Shown here one piece after another: positions 8,934-18,069 of a stretch of DNA of 60,052 nt (its first letter is position 1; the number at the start of each line of letters is the position of its first letter). This stretch comes from an uncultured bacterium (GTDB taxonomy: Bacteria > Bacillota > Clostridia > Lachnospirales > Lachnospiraceae), in NCBI GenBank assembly GCA_947383005.1, contig CANDBT010000029.1:1-60052 (forward strand). Reading direction: 5' to 3'. The notes under the pieces were generated by a model that was not told the origin of the DNA, did no database searches, and saw nothing but the letters and a program-made list of their open reading frames with translations. The position numbers were made by a program, and so were the translations under genes.

Positions 8934-11900
8934 ATGAGTGAGAAAAAGAGAACGTTTTTTAAAGTGACTTATGCACTGGCTTTTTTAGTTCTTATTCTGT
9001 TATCATTTGGCTGGTATACCAGACAGAACAACAAACGTATCGAGAGGCAGAATCTGAATTATGCGGCAGATTCGGCACGGCAGATAGCGTTCCATATTAC
9101 GAACGAATTTGAAAATTCGCTTAATCAAGTGAAGACATATGCTTATTTTTTGGATGAGAATTTGTCCGAGCCGGAAGTTACCGCTGATGTACTGAAAGAA
9201 ATTGAGAAAAATTCATCTTTTGATGCTTTTCGTTATGTAGACAGCGAGGGGAATAATCTGGCCTCTGACGGAAAGATTTCCGATGCTTCTGACCGGGATT
9301 ATTATTTAAACAGCATGGACGGAAAGTCGGGCATATCGGTTATTTTTCATTCCCGGCTTACCGAAAAAGCATTGGTTGGCTTTTATACCCCCGTGCATTA
9401 TCAGGGAGAGGTTATCGGAGGCGTCAGAGGGGTGTACTGGGCGGACGAATATCTTCATAATATGCTGAAAACCAGCTATTTTGGACATGAAGCAGGGGTA
9501 TATCTTTGTACGGAGGATGGGCAGATTGTTTCCAGTTCAACCGACCAGCAGGCGGAAGGAAATTTTCTTACTTGGCTGGATACGGCCAATATTACCGATT
9601 GGAAAGAAGTAAACAAGGCAAAGGATATATTTGCCAATGGGGGAGAGGGGTCGCTGCGCTGCAATTCCTCCAGCAGGGCAGACAACATTTCCGTGATTCA
9701 TTTGCCGGACAGTCCATATGTCCTTGTGCAGACTTTTCCACGTGTGGTTACGCAGCAAATGGTAAAAAATGCCAATTTTGCCGGGATCGTGCTGGAAATC
9801 ATGTTATTAGGATTGTTTGCCGTTTATCTGCTCGCCCTGCTTGTTCATGAACAGAAGGAGCGGAAACGGCTGAAAAAAGAGAATTTGGAAATGGGTTATG
9901 TGATCAGCGGCATACATATATTATTTTCCCGTTTTGCCATGATCGATTTGAAGAAGGGCGTCTACCAATATCTGGCAGGGACAAAACCAAAACAGGAAAA
10001 CTTTGCCCCCAGTGGGAGTTATGATGCTTTTGTCGGACACTTGTGTTCATTGCCGGTACGAAAAAGCGAACGGCAGAAATTCGAGGAGTTGTTTGCCGAT
10101 AACGGGGGGATTGAGCAGATACCGCAAAATGACAGTCTGCGGTATGAATATGATGTGGAAAGAGACGGCAAAAGTGGTTGGGAATGTCTGAATATTGTCT
10201 GTCTGGAGCAGGAAGAAGGAAGGACGAGTAAGGTTTTGCTTCTCTGGCAGAATACTACGGAAGCCAAAGAGAAAGAACTGCGCATCCGGGCGGAGATAGC
10301 GTTGGCTAATCGAAAAGAGAGACAGTACCGCGTGGCGATTACGGCAGATTCTATTTGTACCTATGATTTTAACCTGACTCATGATCGGATAGAGCAGGAT
10401 ATCCTTCGAAAGTATAACGGGAGGGAATATTCGCTCCTGGAACGGGTAGGGCTTACTGTTCCCTGCAAGGCTTCCCGGTGGTTTGAGCTTTGGGAGAATT
10501 TTGTAGCAGAAGAATCTTTAGAGGTATACCGGGAGACGGCAGATATCGAACATCTGCGGGATTATTTTCGCCAGGGCGGTGCGGAAGCAATAGTGGAATA
10601 TTGGAACATCAATTTGGGTGGGGAGAAAATCTATGTGCGCCAGTCTTTTATCATGACCAGGGATGACGAAACAGGAGACATCATGGTTATGGTGGTGACA
10701 AAAGATATTACGGAACAGATTCAAAAGCAGGCGGAGCAGACGCAGGCGCTGCAGGATGCGCTGATGCAGGCCCAATATGCAAGCAATGCCAAGACGACTT
10801 TCCTTTCCAATATGTCGCATGATATCCGCACACCGATGAATGCGATAATCGGCTTTACCACGATCGCTATCAGCCATATTGACAACAGAAACCAGGTCAA
10901 GGATTGTCTGAATAAAGTCCTCTCGTCCGGCAACCATCTGCTGAGCCTGATTAATGATATTTTGGATATGAGCAGAATTGAAAGCGGGAAAGTGCATATT
11001 AAGGAGCAGGAATGCAATATTTCTGAATTGATGCACAGCCTGGTGAATATTATCCAGCCTCAGGTGAAGGCGAAACAGTTGGAGCTGTTTATCGACACCT
11101 TTGATATTTCTCATGAAAATATTATTGCCGATTCACTGAAGCTGAATCAGGTGTTTGTCAATTTGATCAGCAACGCGGTGAAATATACGCCGGCTGGCGG
11201 CACGATCATTTTTCAGATTCGGCAGAAGGCGGTAGTGTGCCAGGGATACGGAGAATATGTTTTTATTGTCAGGGACAACGGCATAGGGATGTCGCCGGAA
11301 TTTGTGAAGCATATTTTTGAGCCGTTTGAGCGGGAAGCCAGCGCTACAAAGAGCGGAATCGTCGGCACGGGGCTTGGAATGAGCATCACGAAAAACATTG
11401 TTGATATGATGGGCGGAAGTATTACCGTTTACAGTGAGAAGGGCAAGGGAAGCGAGTTTATCGTAGAGCTTAAGCTGAAACTTCAGGATTTGGAAAAAAG
11501 CGATATTAAAATCAAAGAGCTGACAGGCAAAAAGGTTTTGGTTGTTGATGACGATATGGACACTTGCAGCAGTGTCAGCAAGATGCTCAGGCATATTGGC
11601 ATGTGCCCTGAATTTACCACATCCGGCAAGGAAGCAGTATGTTGGGCAAAAGATGCCTGTGAGGGAGGAGGGCCTTACCATACTTATATTATTGACTGGC
11701 AGATGCCGGAAATGAGCGGGATAGAGACGGCAAAAAGGATTTTATCGATTGTGGACGGGGAAGCGCCGGTTCTAATTATGACTGCGTACGACTGGGCGGA
11801 TATAGAAGAGGAAGCAAAGGCTATAGGAGTTACGGCTTTTTGCGCAAAGCCGCTGTTTATGTCGGATCTGCGGTTTGCTCTTCTGTCTGCCAACCATTTG

Positions 11901-12326
11901 ATTGAGCAGGAGGAAGAGAAATTCGCCTGGACCATGGAAAACTTCAGCGGAAAGCGAGTGCTGTTGGTAGAGGATAACGAGCTGAACAGAGAAATCGCTG
12001 AAGAAATTTTGAAGGAGACCGGTTTCATCATAGAAACGGCGCCCGATGGGGCGGATGCCGTGGAAATGATGAAAAAAGCCAGGGAATATTATTATGATGC
12101 CATTTTGATGGATGTACAGATGCCGATAATGGATGGCTATGAGGCAACAAGGACAATCCGGGCTCTGCCGCGAGAGGATGTAAAGGATTTGCCGATTATT
12201 GCCATGACGGCCAATGCGATGGATGAAGACAGAGAGGCGGCGCTGAAAAATGGGATGAATGCCCATATAGCTAAGCCAATAGATATTGATACTTTTTTAG
12301 CCGTGCTGAAACAGTTCTTTCATTAG
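8934..12326 (+). CDS. Hybrid sensor histidine kinase with two receiver domains
   Basis: Membrane hybrid kinase of 1130 residues. A TM helix (about 11-28), an extracytoplasmic Cache-like sensor (30-275) and a second TM (281-300) precede a cytoplasmic PAS-like region. HisKA follows with the phospho-acceptor His in SNMSHDIRTPMNA (near residue 628). HATPase_c has NAVKYTPAGG, DNGIGMSPE and GTGLGMSIT. Two C-terminal receivers follow: VLVVDDDMD/IIDWQMPEMSG (866-985) and VLLVEDNELN/LMDVQMPIMDGYEATR (1006-1128). No Hpt domain or partner response regulator is seen nearby, so the output is unknown. GGAGGAG lies before ATG 8934. Confidence 0.9.
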   Translation: MSEKKRTFFKVTYALAFLVLILLSFGWYTRQNNKRIERQNLNYAADSARQIAFHITNEFENSLNQVKTYAYFLDENLSEPEVTADVLKEIEKNSSFDAFRYVDSEGNNLASDGKISDASDRDYYLNSMDGKSGISVIFHSRLTEKALVGFYTPVHYQGEVIGGVRGVYWADEYLHNMLKTSYFGHEAGVYLCTEDGQIVSSSTDQQAEGNFLTWLDTANITDWKEVNKAKDIFANGGEGSLRCNSSSRADNISVIHLPDSPYVLVQTFPRVVTQQMVKNANFAGIVLEIMLLGLFAVYLLALLVHEQKERKRLKKENLEMGYVISGIHILFSRFAMIDLKKGVYQYLAGTKPKQENFAPSGSYDAFVGHLCSLPVRKSERQKFEELFADNGGIEQIPQNDSLRYEYDVERDGKSGWECLNIVCLEQEEGRTSKVLLLWQNTTEAKEKELRIRAEIALANRKERQYRVAITADSICTYDFNLTHDRIEQDILRKYNGREYSLLERVGLTVPCKASRWFELWENFVAEESLEVYRETADIEHLRDYFRQGGAEAIVEYWNINLGGEKIYVRQSFIMTRDDETGDIMVMVVTKDITEQIQKQAEQTQALQDALMQAQYASNAKTTFLSNMSHDIRTPMNAIIGFTTIAISHIDNRNQVKDCLNKVLSSGNHLLSLINDILDMSRIESGKVHIKEQECNISELMHSLVNIIQPQVKAKQLELFIDTFDISHENIIADSLKLNQVFVNLISNAVKYTPAGGTIIFQIRQKAVVCQGYGEYVFIVRDNGIGMSPEFVKHIFEPFEREASATKSGIVGTGLGMSITKNIVDMMGGSITVYSEKGKGSEFIVELKLKLQDLEKSDIKIKELTGKKVLVVDDDMDTCSSVSKMLRHIGMCPEFTTSGKEAVCWAKDACEGGGPYHTYIIDWQMPEMSGIETAKRILSIVDGEAPVLIMTAYDWADIEEEAKAIGVTAFCAKPLFMSDLRFALLSANHLIEQEEEKFAWTMENFSGKRVLLVEDNELNREIAEEILKETGFIIETAPDGADAVEMMKKAREYYYDAILMDVQMPIMDGYEATRTIRALPREDVKDLPIIAMTANAMDEDREAALKNGMNAHIAKPIDIDTFLAVLKQFFH

Positions 12327-12341
12327 GTTGAGAGGGAAAAC

Positions 12342-12388
12342 AAAAAAGGATGCCAGCAAAAGAATAAGATTTTGCGGTATCCTTTTTT
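12342..12388. terminator. Bidirectional terminator between the histidine kinase and argG
   Basis: A long imperfect stem flanked by A6 on the left and T6 on the right (AAAAAAGGATGCCAGCAAAA against TTTTGCGGTATCCTTTTTT). It can stop both the rightward kinase and the leftward argG transcripts. Confidence 0.8.
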
Positions 12389-12403
12389 GAGAAATTTTTG
12401 CCT

Positions 12404-13624
12404 TTATTTATCAGCAGCCTCGGCCAGTTTCATGGCACGGACCTTCAAGGGAAGGCCGAACAGAGTGATAAAGCCGTCAGCATCATGGTGATCATAGAGC
12501 TCGCCTGTGGTAAAGGAGGCCAGGGATTCGCTGTACAGGGAGTAAGGGGAGGTGGTGCCGGCTTTTATGATATTGCCTTTATACAGTTTGAATCTTACTT
12601 CGCCGGTTACATATTCCTGGGTGGATGTCACAAAAGCCTGAATGGCTTCACGCAGCGGGGTAAACCATTTCCCTTCATAGACGATCTGGGCCATCTTGTT
12701 GCCCATATCTTTTTTCACTTCCATAGTGGCACGGTCTAAAATCAGCTCTTCCAACTGCTGATGTGCTTCCATCAGGATTGTCCCGCCGGGAGTTTCATAT
12801 ACGCCGCGGGATTTCATGCCCACCACACGATTTTCCACAATATCGACAATGCCGATGCCATGTTTGCCTCCTAAAGCGTTCAATTCGCGAATGATATCGG
12901 AAACTTTCATTGTCTTGCCATTGACACTGGTGGGAATGCCTTTTTCAAAAGTCATTGTTACATATTCGCCTTCTTCCGGTGCTTTTTCCGGTGTCACGCC
13001 AAGTACCAGAAGGTGATCATAATTCGGCTCGCTGGCCGGATCTTCCAGTTCCAGGCCTTCGTGGCTGATATGCCACAGGTTGCGGTCGCGGCTGTAGCTG
13101 GAATCTGCGGAAAACGGCAGATGAATGCCGTGCTGTTTGCAATATGCGATTTCATCTTCCCGGGACTGCATGGTCCAGATATCGGTCATACGCCAGGGGG
13201 CGATGATTTTCAGATCAGGCGCCAGGGCTTTGATACCCAACTCAAAACGGATCTGATCATTGCCTTTTCCTGTAGCACCGTGGCAGATAGCGGTAGCGCC
13301 CTCCTTGCGGGCAATTTCAACCAGACGTTTGGCGATAGCCGGACGAGCCATCGAAGTACCCAGCAAGTATTTGTTTTCATAAACAGCATTAGCCTGTACA
13401 CAGGGCATAATGTAGTTGTCGCAGAAATCGTCAACCAAATCTTCAATGTATAATTTTGCAGCGCCGGACAACTTTGCCCGTTCTTCCAAACCATCTAATT
13501 CGCTGCCTTGGCCGCAGTCGATGCAGCAGCAGATAACTTCATAGTCAAAATGCTCCTTCAGCCATGGGATAATAGCGGTGGTGTCCAGGCCGCCGGAATA
13601 TGCTAAAATTACTTTTTCTTTCAT
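12404..13624 (-). CDS. argG: Argininosuccinate synthase
   Basis: Condenses citrulline and aspartate with ATP to argininosuccinate, the penultimate step of arginine synthesis; cytoplasmic tetramer. At 406 residues it has the standard length. The N-terminal PP-loop ATP site is AYSGGLDTTAI, and CHGATGKGNDQIRFE and SYSRDRNLWHIS are family hallmarks. GGAGGAAAAAC precedes the start on the minus strand. It is divergent from the argC operon, with a mirror-image promoter, and its leader contains a 161-base inverted repeat. No argH lies next to it. Confidence 0.95.
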   Translation of the reverse strand: MKEKVILAYSGGLDTTAIIPWLKEHFDYEVICCCIDCGQGSELDGLEERAKLSGAAKLYIEDLVDDFCDNYIMPCVQANAVYENKYLLGTSMARPAIAKRLVEIARKEGATAICHGATGKGNDQIRFELGIKALAPDLKIIAPWRMTDIWTMQSREDEIAYCKQHGIHLPFSADSSYSRDRNLWHISHEGLELEDPASEPNYDHLLVLGVTPEKAPEEGEYVTMTFEKGIPTSVNGKTMKVSDIIRELNALGGKHGIGIVDIVENRVVGMKSRGVYETPGGTILMEAHQQLEELILDRATMEVKKDMGNKMAQIVYEGKWFTPLREAIQAFVTSTQEYVTGEVRFKLYKGNIIKAGTTSPYSLYSESLASFTTGELYDHHDADGFITLFGLPLKVRAMKLAEAADK

Positions 13625-13648
13625 TGTTTTTCCTCCTCATTATTGTTA

Positions 13649-13809
13649 TGTACTCTCGAAATCTCTCCTGTATCTGCCTTTGTGGATGATTTTCCGTCAT
13701 ATGCACCTAAATTTAATCAACGTACGTTCCACGTACGCTTCATAAATTTATGCACATCTGACAGAAAACCATCTCACAAATTCAGGCACAGAGAGACTCC
13801 GAGAGTACA
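13649..13809 (-). repeat. 161-base inverted repeat (MITE-like) in the argG leader
   Basis: Ends are TGTACTCTCG (13649-13658) and CGAGAGTACA (13800-13809). Almost the whole length folds on itself around the centre at 13729 (CGTACGT/ACGTACG), with many mismatches tolerated as G-U pairs. TTGTT lies next to the left end (13643-13647, one base away) and directly at the right end (13810-13814), which could be a target duplication. It sits between the argG promoter and its ribosome site, so it would form a large hairpin in the argG mRNA. Confidence 0.65.
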
Positions 13810-13848
13810 TTGTTTCGGATAGTTAAGAATCCTTACAAATGTTCAATG

Positions 13849-13862
13849 TTCATAAATATACA
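13849..13862 (-). promoter_or_regulatory. ARG-box-like operator of argG
   Basis: On the minus strand this reads TGTATATTTATGAA, matching the E. coli ARG box pattern TGAATAATTATTCA at about 10 of 14 positions. It overlaps the argG -10 box. A near-identical site overlaps the argC -10 box (13939-13952). ArgR/AhrC binding is inferred. Confidence 0.5.
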
Positions 13863-13883
13863 ACATTTTGTAAGGAAATGCAA
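13855..13883 (-). promoter_or_regulatory. argG promoter
   Basis: Minus strand: TTGCAT (13878-13883), 17 bases, TATATT (13855-13860). The -35 sequence and spacing equal those of the facing argC promoter. The leader would be about 220 bases. Confidence 0.65.
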
Positions 13884-13917
13884 GAGGAAATCATTGAAAT
13901 GAATATAAAAAAATCTG

Positions 13918-13946
13918 TTGCATATTATTCATCAATAATGTATAAT
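13918..13946 (+). promoter_or_regulatory. argC operon promoter
   Basis: TTGCAT at 13918-13923, a 17-base spacer, then TATAAT at 13941-13946. The ARG-box-like site overlaps the -10. The first codon of argC is about 300 bases downstream, leaving a long leader that holds the 112-base repeat. Confidence 0.7.
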
Positions 13947-13952
13947 TATGAA
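13939..13952 (+). promoter_or_regulatory. ARG-box-like operator of the argC operon
   Basis: TGTATAATTATGAA, about 11 of 14 matches to the ARG box TGAATAATTATTCA, placed over the -10 box. It nearly equals the argG site at 13849-13862, so joint repression by an ArgR/AhrC protein with arginine is likely. Confidence 0.55.
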
Positions 13953-13985
13953 ACACCAAGGGAATGAGGATGAAATATCTCTCCA

Positions 13986-14097
13986 CACTCCGTTTCGGTT
14001 CGTCCTAAACAAGCGCCGCTGGCGCTTAGGACCGCCGCAGGCGATTTCTAATGGGCATATGCGGTTATGTTCACAGGGTACCTGTGAACAGTAACAC
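13986..14097 (+). repeat. 112-base structured repeat in the argC leader, copy 1
   Basis: Shares order and much sequence with 58592-58703: CCGTTTC, a nested hairpin (GTCCTAA..AAGCGCC/GGCGCTTAGGAC), CCGCCG-AGGCGATTTC, GGGCATATGC, and a terminal GTTATGTTCACAGG/CCTGTGAACAGTAAC palindrome of the GTTCA family (14065-14095). The outer hairpin differs from copy 2 by changes that keep pairing. It lies in the argC 5' leader. Confidence 0.6.
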
Positions 14098-14257
14098 TGA
14101 CGGTGAAAAGGCTAAGACAATAAAGAAAAAGGGCTTTTCATATCAGAAGAAAGTTACTATAATAATAGCGGCAAGGCTTTCGTTGATGAAAGAAGACAGA
14201 GACAGTCTGATTAAACAAATTGATTTCAAAAGATTACAGGCAGAGAGGAAAATGAAA

Positions 14258-15298
14258 ATGATTAGAGCAGGAATTATTGGCGCCACCGGTTATGCAGGGG
14301 CCGAGCTGGTGCGTTTGCTGTTGCAGCGGGAAGATGTGGAAATTGTATGGTATGGTTCCCGCAGTTATGTGGGGCAGGATTTTGCTTCCATTTATGGGAA
14401 CGTGGTTTCTCTGGCCCAGGAGCCATGCAAGGATGACGATATGGCCAGGCTGGCTCAAATCGCGGATGTTATATTTACGGCTACTCCCCAGGGCTATTGT
14501 GCTTCGCAGATGACGGAAGAGATTCTGTCCAAGGCCAAGGTTATTGATCTAAGTGCGGATTTCCGGATAAAGGATGTGGAGGTTTATGAACGATGGTATA
14601 AGCTGAAACATCCGGCGGTTTCATTTATTGAAGAGGCCGTTTATGGCCTTCCGGAAATCAATAGGGAAAAGATAAAGAAAGCCCGCCTTATCGCCAATCC
14701 GGGATGCTATCCCACCTGTTCTTTCCTGACTTTGTATCCTATGGTAAAGGAAGGTCTGGTGGATACAGCCACTTTGATTATCGATGCAAAGTCTGGTGCG
14801 TCCGGCGCTGGAAGGGGAGCAAAAGTGGCCAATCTGTACGGTGAAGTCAATGAAAATATCAAACCTTACGGAGTGGCCAGCCATCGCCACACGCCGGAGA
14901 TTGAGGAACAGCTTTCCTATGCGGCAGGCAAACCGGTGACGATTAGTTTTACTCCCCATTTGGTTCCTATGAACCGGGGAATCCTGGTGACGGCTTACGC
15001 CACCCTGAGCCAGCCGGTGACGGCGGAAGAGGTAAAAGCTGTTTATGATCAATATTATCGGAACGAATATTTTGTGCGCGTGCTGGACGCAGGGACGGTG
15101 CCTCAGACCCGCTGGGTGGAGGGAAGTAATTTTGCCGACGTGGCATTTCAGATTGATTCCCGCACGGGCCGTATTGTGATGATGGGCGCTATTGACAATA
15201 TGGTAAAAGGAGCTGCGGGCCAGGCAGTACAAAATATGAACCTGATGTTCGGCCTGCCGGAAAATACCGGCCTGAGGCAGATTGCCCTGTTCCCCTGA
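14258..15298 (+). CDS. argC: N-acetyl-gamma-glutamyl-phosphate reductase
   Basis: Third step of arginine synthesis: NADPH reduction of N-acetylglutamyl phosphate to the semialdehyde. About 346 residues, matching the family. The Rossmann motif GIIGATGYAGAEL opens the protein and the catalytic Cys is Cys150 in NPGCYPT. The His in HRHTPEIEEQ is also typical. The frame is open from 14051, but those codons lie in the repeat-bearing leader. AGAGAGG at 14242-14248 suits ATG 14258; ATG 14252 is an alternative. First gene of argC-GNAT-argJ-argB-argD. Confidence 0.93.
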   Translation: MIRAGIIGATGYAGAELVRLLLQREDVEIVWYGSRSYVGQDFASIYGNVVSLAQEPCKDDDMARLAQIADVIFTATPQGYCASQMTEEILSKAKVIDLSADFRIKDVEVYERWYKLKHPAVSFIEEAVYGLPEINREKIKKARLIANPGCYPTCSFLTLYPMVKEGLVDTATLIIDAKSGASGAGRGAKVANLYGEVNENIKPYGVASHRHTPEIEEQLSYAAGKPVTISFTPHLVPMNRGILVTAYATLSQPVTAEEVKAVYDQYYRNEYFVRVLDAGTVPQTRWVEGSNFADVAFQIDSRTGRIVMMGAIDNMVKGAAGQAVQNMNLMFGLPENTGLRQIALFP

Positions 15299-15344
15299 CA
15301 GCAGATGCACCTGAGACAGAAAGGAAACGGTGATGGGAGGAACC

Positions 15345-15797
15345 ATGAGTGTAATCATCCGTGAGATGACTATGGATGATTACGATAAAGTGTATGCGCT
15401 TTGGATGAGTATTCAGGGATTTGGTATCCGTTCAATTGATGACTCGCGGGAAGGTGTGGAGCGGTTTTTGCGGCGCAATCCCTCAACCAGCGTGGTGGCG
15501 GAACAGAACGGGCGGATTGTGGGTTCGGTTCTTTGCGGCCATGACGGGCGGATGGGATGTTTTTATCATGTCTGTGTGGCCAGGGATTACCGCAAACATG
15601 GCGTGGGTCATAGAATGGCGCTGTATTGTATGCGGGCGCTGCAGGATGAGGGAATCAGCAAAGTGAATTTGATTGCTTTTAAAACCAATGCTGTGGGAAA
15701 CGCCTTCTGGCAGGGAGTGGGCTGGACCAAGAGGGAAGATATCAATTACTATGATTTTATTCTGAATGAAGAAAATATTACCCGGTTTAACCAATAA
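15345..15797 (+). CDS. GNAT-family N-acetyltransferase in the arg operon
   Basis: Small acetyltransferase of 150 residues. The acetyl-CoA loop is visible in VARDYRKHGVGHRM (R-x-x-G-x-G type), followed by the family's NAVGNAFWQGVGW. GGGAGG at 15335-15340 selects ATG 15345 over the upstream GTG and ATG codons. It sits between argC and argJ with short gaps, so it is co-transcribed with arginine synthesis. It could be a short N-acetylglutamate synthase that primes the pathway while ArgJ recycles acetyl groups; equally it could acetylate another amine. Fold confident, substrate inferred. Confidence 0.8.
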   Translation: MSVIIREMTMDDYDKVYALWMSIQGFGIRSIDDSREGVERFLRRNPSTSVVAEQNGRIVGSVLCGHDGRMGCFYHVCVARDYRKHGVGHRMALYCMRALQDEGISKVNLIAFKTNAVGNAFWQGVGWTKREDINYYDFILNEENITRFNQ

Positions 15798-15822
15798 AAG
15801 TTAAAGAAAGGCAGGATGGGAA

Positions 15823-17046
15823 ATGAGAAAGATTGACGGCGGCGTGACTGCCGCAAAAGGCTTTCAGGCAGCTTCTGTAGCTGCCGGAATCAAATATAAG
15901 GACAGGATGGACATGGCGCTCATATACAGCGAAGAACCTTGTAGGGCGGCAGGGACTTTTACGACGAATCTGGTCAAGGCTGCGCCGGTGAGATGGGATC
16001 AGCAGGTGGTGAGCCAGTCGCCGTATGTTCAGGCGGTTGTGGTAAATGCCGGTATTGCCAATGCCTGTACCGGTTCGGAAGGCTACGGCTATTGCCGGGA
16101 GACTGCCCTGGCGGCGGCGAGGGCTCTCCATATTGCGGAAAACGCCGTGTTGGTGGCTTCTACCGGCGTCATCGGCATGCAGCTACCCATGGAAAAGCTG
16201 AAAGCCGGCATTGAGGCTATGGCGCCCAGGCTGGACGGGAGTATCCAGGCGGGAACGGCGGCGGCCAGGGCGATTATGACCACCGATACAAAGAAAAAAG
16301 AAGTGGCTTTGCAAGTGGAAATCGGAGGGAAAACTGTGACCGTAGGCGGCATGTGCAAGGGTTCCGGCATGATTCACCCCAATATGTGCACGATGCTGTC
16401 TTTTGTGACAACTGATCTGGCTATTTCCCGGGAGCTCTTGCAGGAAGCGCTCCGGGAAGATATAAAGGATACGTATAACATGATTTCCGTGGATGGTGAT
16501 ACTTCGACCAATGATACGGTGCTGCTGCTTGCCAACGGCATGGCCGGCAATGATGAGATTACCGAGAAAAACCAGGAGTACCGTAAATTTTGCCAGGCAT
16601 TAAATCAGGTGAACGAGACGCTGGCGAAGGCTATGGCGGGTGACGGCGAAGGTTGTACTGCCCTGTTTGAAGTAAAAGTGGTGGGGGCTGAAAGCAAATC
16701 TCAGGCTGTAACATTGTCCAAATCGGTCATCACTTCTAATCTGACCAAAGCGGCGATTTTCGGCCATGATGCCAATTGGGGAAGGATTTTATGCGCTATG
16801 GGCTATTCGGGGGCGCAGTTTGACCCGGAACAGGTGGATTTGTTTTTTGAGAGCCGGGCCGGAAAGCTGCAGATTATCGAAAACGGGGTGTCCGTGGATT
16901 ACAGCGAAGAAGAGGCCACCAGGATACTTTCCCAGCCGGAGGTGACGGCTCTGATCGATGTCAAGATGGGTGACGCCTCAGCTACGGCATGGGGCTGTGA
17001 TTTGACGTTTGATTATGTGAAAATCAATGCGGATTATCGTTCATAA
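15823..17046 (+). CDS. argJ: Glutamate N-acetyltransferase / ornithine acetyltransferase
   Basis: Transfers acetyl from N-acetylornithine to glutamate, closing the cyclic arginine pathway. 407 residues, the normal precursor length. It self-cleaves before a nucleophilic Thr; here the site is HPNMCTMLSF with Thr190, preceded by Cys rather than the commoner Ala. KGSGMIHPNM, STNDTVLLLANG and FGHDANWGRILCA are family motifs. Whether it also uses acetyl-CoA (bifunctional form) cannot be told. GAAAGGCAGGATGGGAA precedes ATG 15823. Confidence 0.94.
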   Translation: MRKIDGGVTAAKGFQAASVAAGIKYKDRMDMALIYSEEPCRAAGTFTTNLVKAAPVRWDQQVVSQSPYVQAVVVNAGIANACTGSEGYGYCRETALAAARALHIAENAVLVASTGVIGMQLPMEKLKAGIEAMAPRLDGSIQAGTAAARAIMTTDTKKKEVALQVEIGGKTVTVGGMCKGSGMIHPNMCTMLSFVTTDLAISRELLQEALREDIKDTYNMISVDGDTSTNDTVLLLANGMAGNDEITEKNQEYRKFCQALNQVNETLAKAMAGDGEGCTALFEVKVVGAESKSQAVTLSKSVITSNLTKAAIFGHDANWGRILCAMGYSGAQFDPEQVDLFFESRAGKLQIIENGVSVDYSEEEATRILSQPEVTALIDVKMGDASATAWGCDLTFDYVKINADYRS

Positions 17047-17056
17047 TTGAGCGGTT

Positions 17057-17100
17057 GTAATAGTTCAGACGGGCAAGAAGATAGCCGTCTGAATTGTTAC
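17057..17100. repeat. GTTCA-family palindrome inside the arg operon
   Basis: Arms GTAATAGTTCAGACGG (17057-17072) and CCGTCTGAATTGTTAC (17085-17100) pair over 16 bases with two G-U type differences; the loop holds GCAAGAAG. It fills the argJ-argB gap, so it is transcribed with the operon. Confidence 0.7.
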
Positions 17101-17149
17101 GAGTGGTTTTGCCCGGGATATCCGTAATAATAAGAGGAGCAGGATAATT

Positions 17150-18058
17150 ATGGAAATGGATAAAAGCGTTATGCAGAAAGCGGAGGTGCTGATCGAGGCT
17201 CTTCCCTATATTCAGCGGTTCAACCGTAAAATCATTGTGGTAAAATACGGCGGCAGCGCCATGATAGACGAAGAATTGAAGCATCAGGTGATCCAGGATG
17301 TGGTGTTGTTGAAATTGGTAGGATTTAAGCCTATTATCGTCCATGGCGGCGGCAAGGAAATCAGCCGCTGGGTCGGAAAAGTCGGCATGGAGCCTCATTT
17401 TGTCAACGGTCTTAGAGTTACGGACGAGGCTACCATGGAAGTGGCCGAAATGGTGCTGAATAAGGTTAATAAGAGCCTTGTTCAGTTGGTCAACCAACTG
17501 GGTGTGAAAGCTGTGGGAATCAGCGGTAAAGATGGCATGATGTTAAAATGCCAGAAAAAATATTCCGGCGGAGAAGATATCGGTTTTGTGGGGGAAATCC
17601 AGGAAGTCAATCCCAAAGTTATTTACGATTTGCTGGAAAAGGATTTTTTGCCGATTATCTGCCCGATTGGGTTTGATGACCGATTCCTTAGCTATAATAT
17701 CAATGCAGATGATGCCGCCTGCGCTATCGCCAGGGCGGTTAAAGCGGAAAAATTGGCGTTTTTGACAGATGTAGAAGGTATTTACCGGGATTTTAATGAC
17801 AAAAATTCATTGATTTCCGAGATTACCGTGGACGAATCCCAAAAATTCATTTCCGGCAGCAGTCTGGGCGGCGGCATGCTGCCTAAGCTGCAAAACTGTG
17901 TGGAAGCTATTGAGAACGGCGTGAACAGGGTGCATATTCTGGATGGGCGTATTCCTCATTGCCTGCTTCTGGAGATTTTCACCAATAAGGGAATCGGGAC
18001 TGCGATTTTAAGAAATCGGGATGAGCGCTATTATCATCCGGAACAGGGAAAAGCATAG
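17150..18058 (+). CDS. argB: Acetylglutamate kinase
   Basis: Phosphorylates N-acetylglutamate, the usual arginine-feedback step in organisms with ArgJ. 302 residues. Amino-acid-kinase motifs: [10 protein letters not shown] (residues 25-34), [21 protein letters not shown] and a C-terminal [11 protein letters not shown]. The N-terminal helix (residues 4-20) is of the kind that makes hexameric, arginine-sensitive forms. It lies after the GTTCA hairpin and 11 bases before argD. Confidence 0.95.
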   Translation: MEMDKSVMQKAEVLIEALPYIQRFNRKIIVVKYGGSAMIDEELKHQVIQDVVLLKLVGFKPIIVHGGGKEISRWVGKVGMEPHFVNGLRVTDEATMEVAEMVLNKVNKSLVQLVNQLGVKAVGISGKDGMMLKCQKKYSGGEDIGFVGEIQEVNPKVIYDLLEKDFLPIICPIGFDDRFLSYNINADDAACAIARAVKAEKLAFLTDVEGIYRDFNDKNSLISEITVDESQKFISGSSLGGGMLPKLQNCVEAIENGVNRVHILDGRIPHCLLLEIFTNKGIGTAILRNRDERYYHPEQGKA

Positions 18059-18069
18059 GAGGGAGCAAA

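Noticed and set aside
14051-14257. N-terminal extension of argC
   Set aside because: The codons lie in the leader and the 112-base repeat. The ArgC Rossmann motif begins right after ATG 14258, which has a ribosome site.
13986-14257. argC leader considered as a T-box or known riboswitch
   Set aside because: No T-box sequence, specifier loop or terminator/antiterminator pair was seen; the structure matches a dispersed repeat instead.
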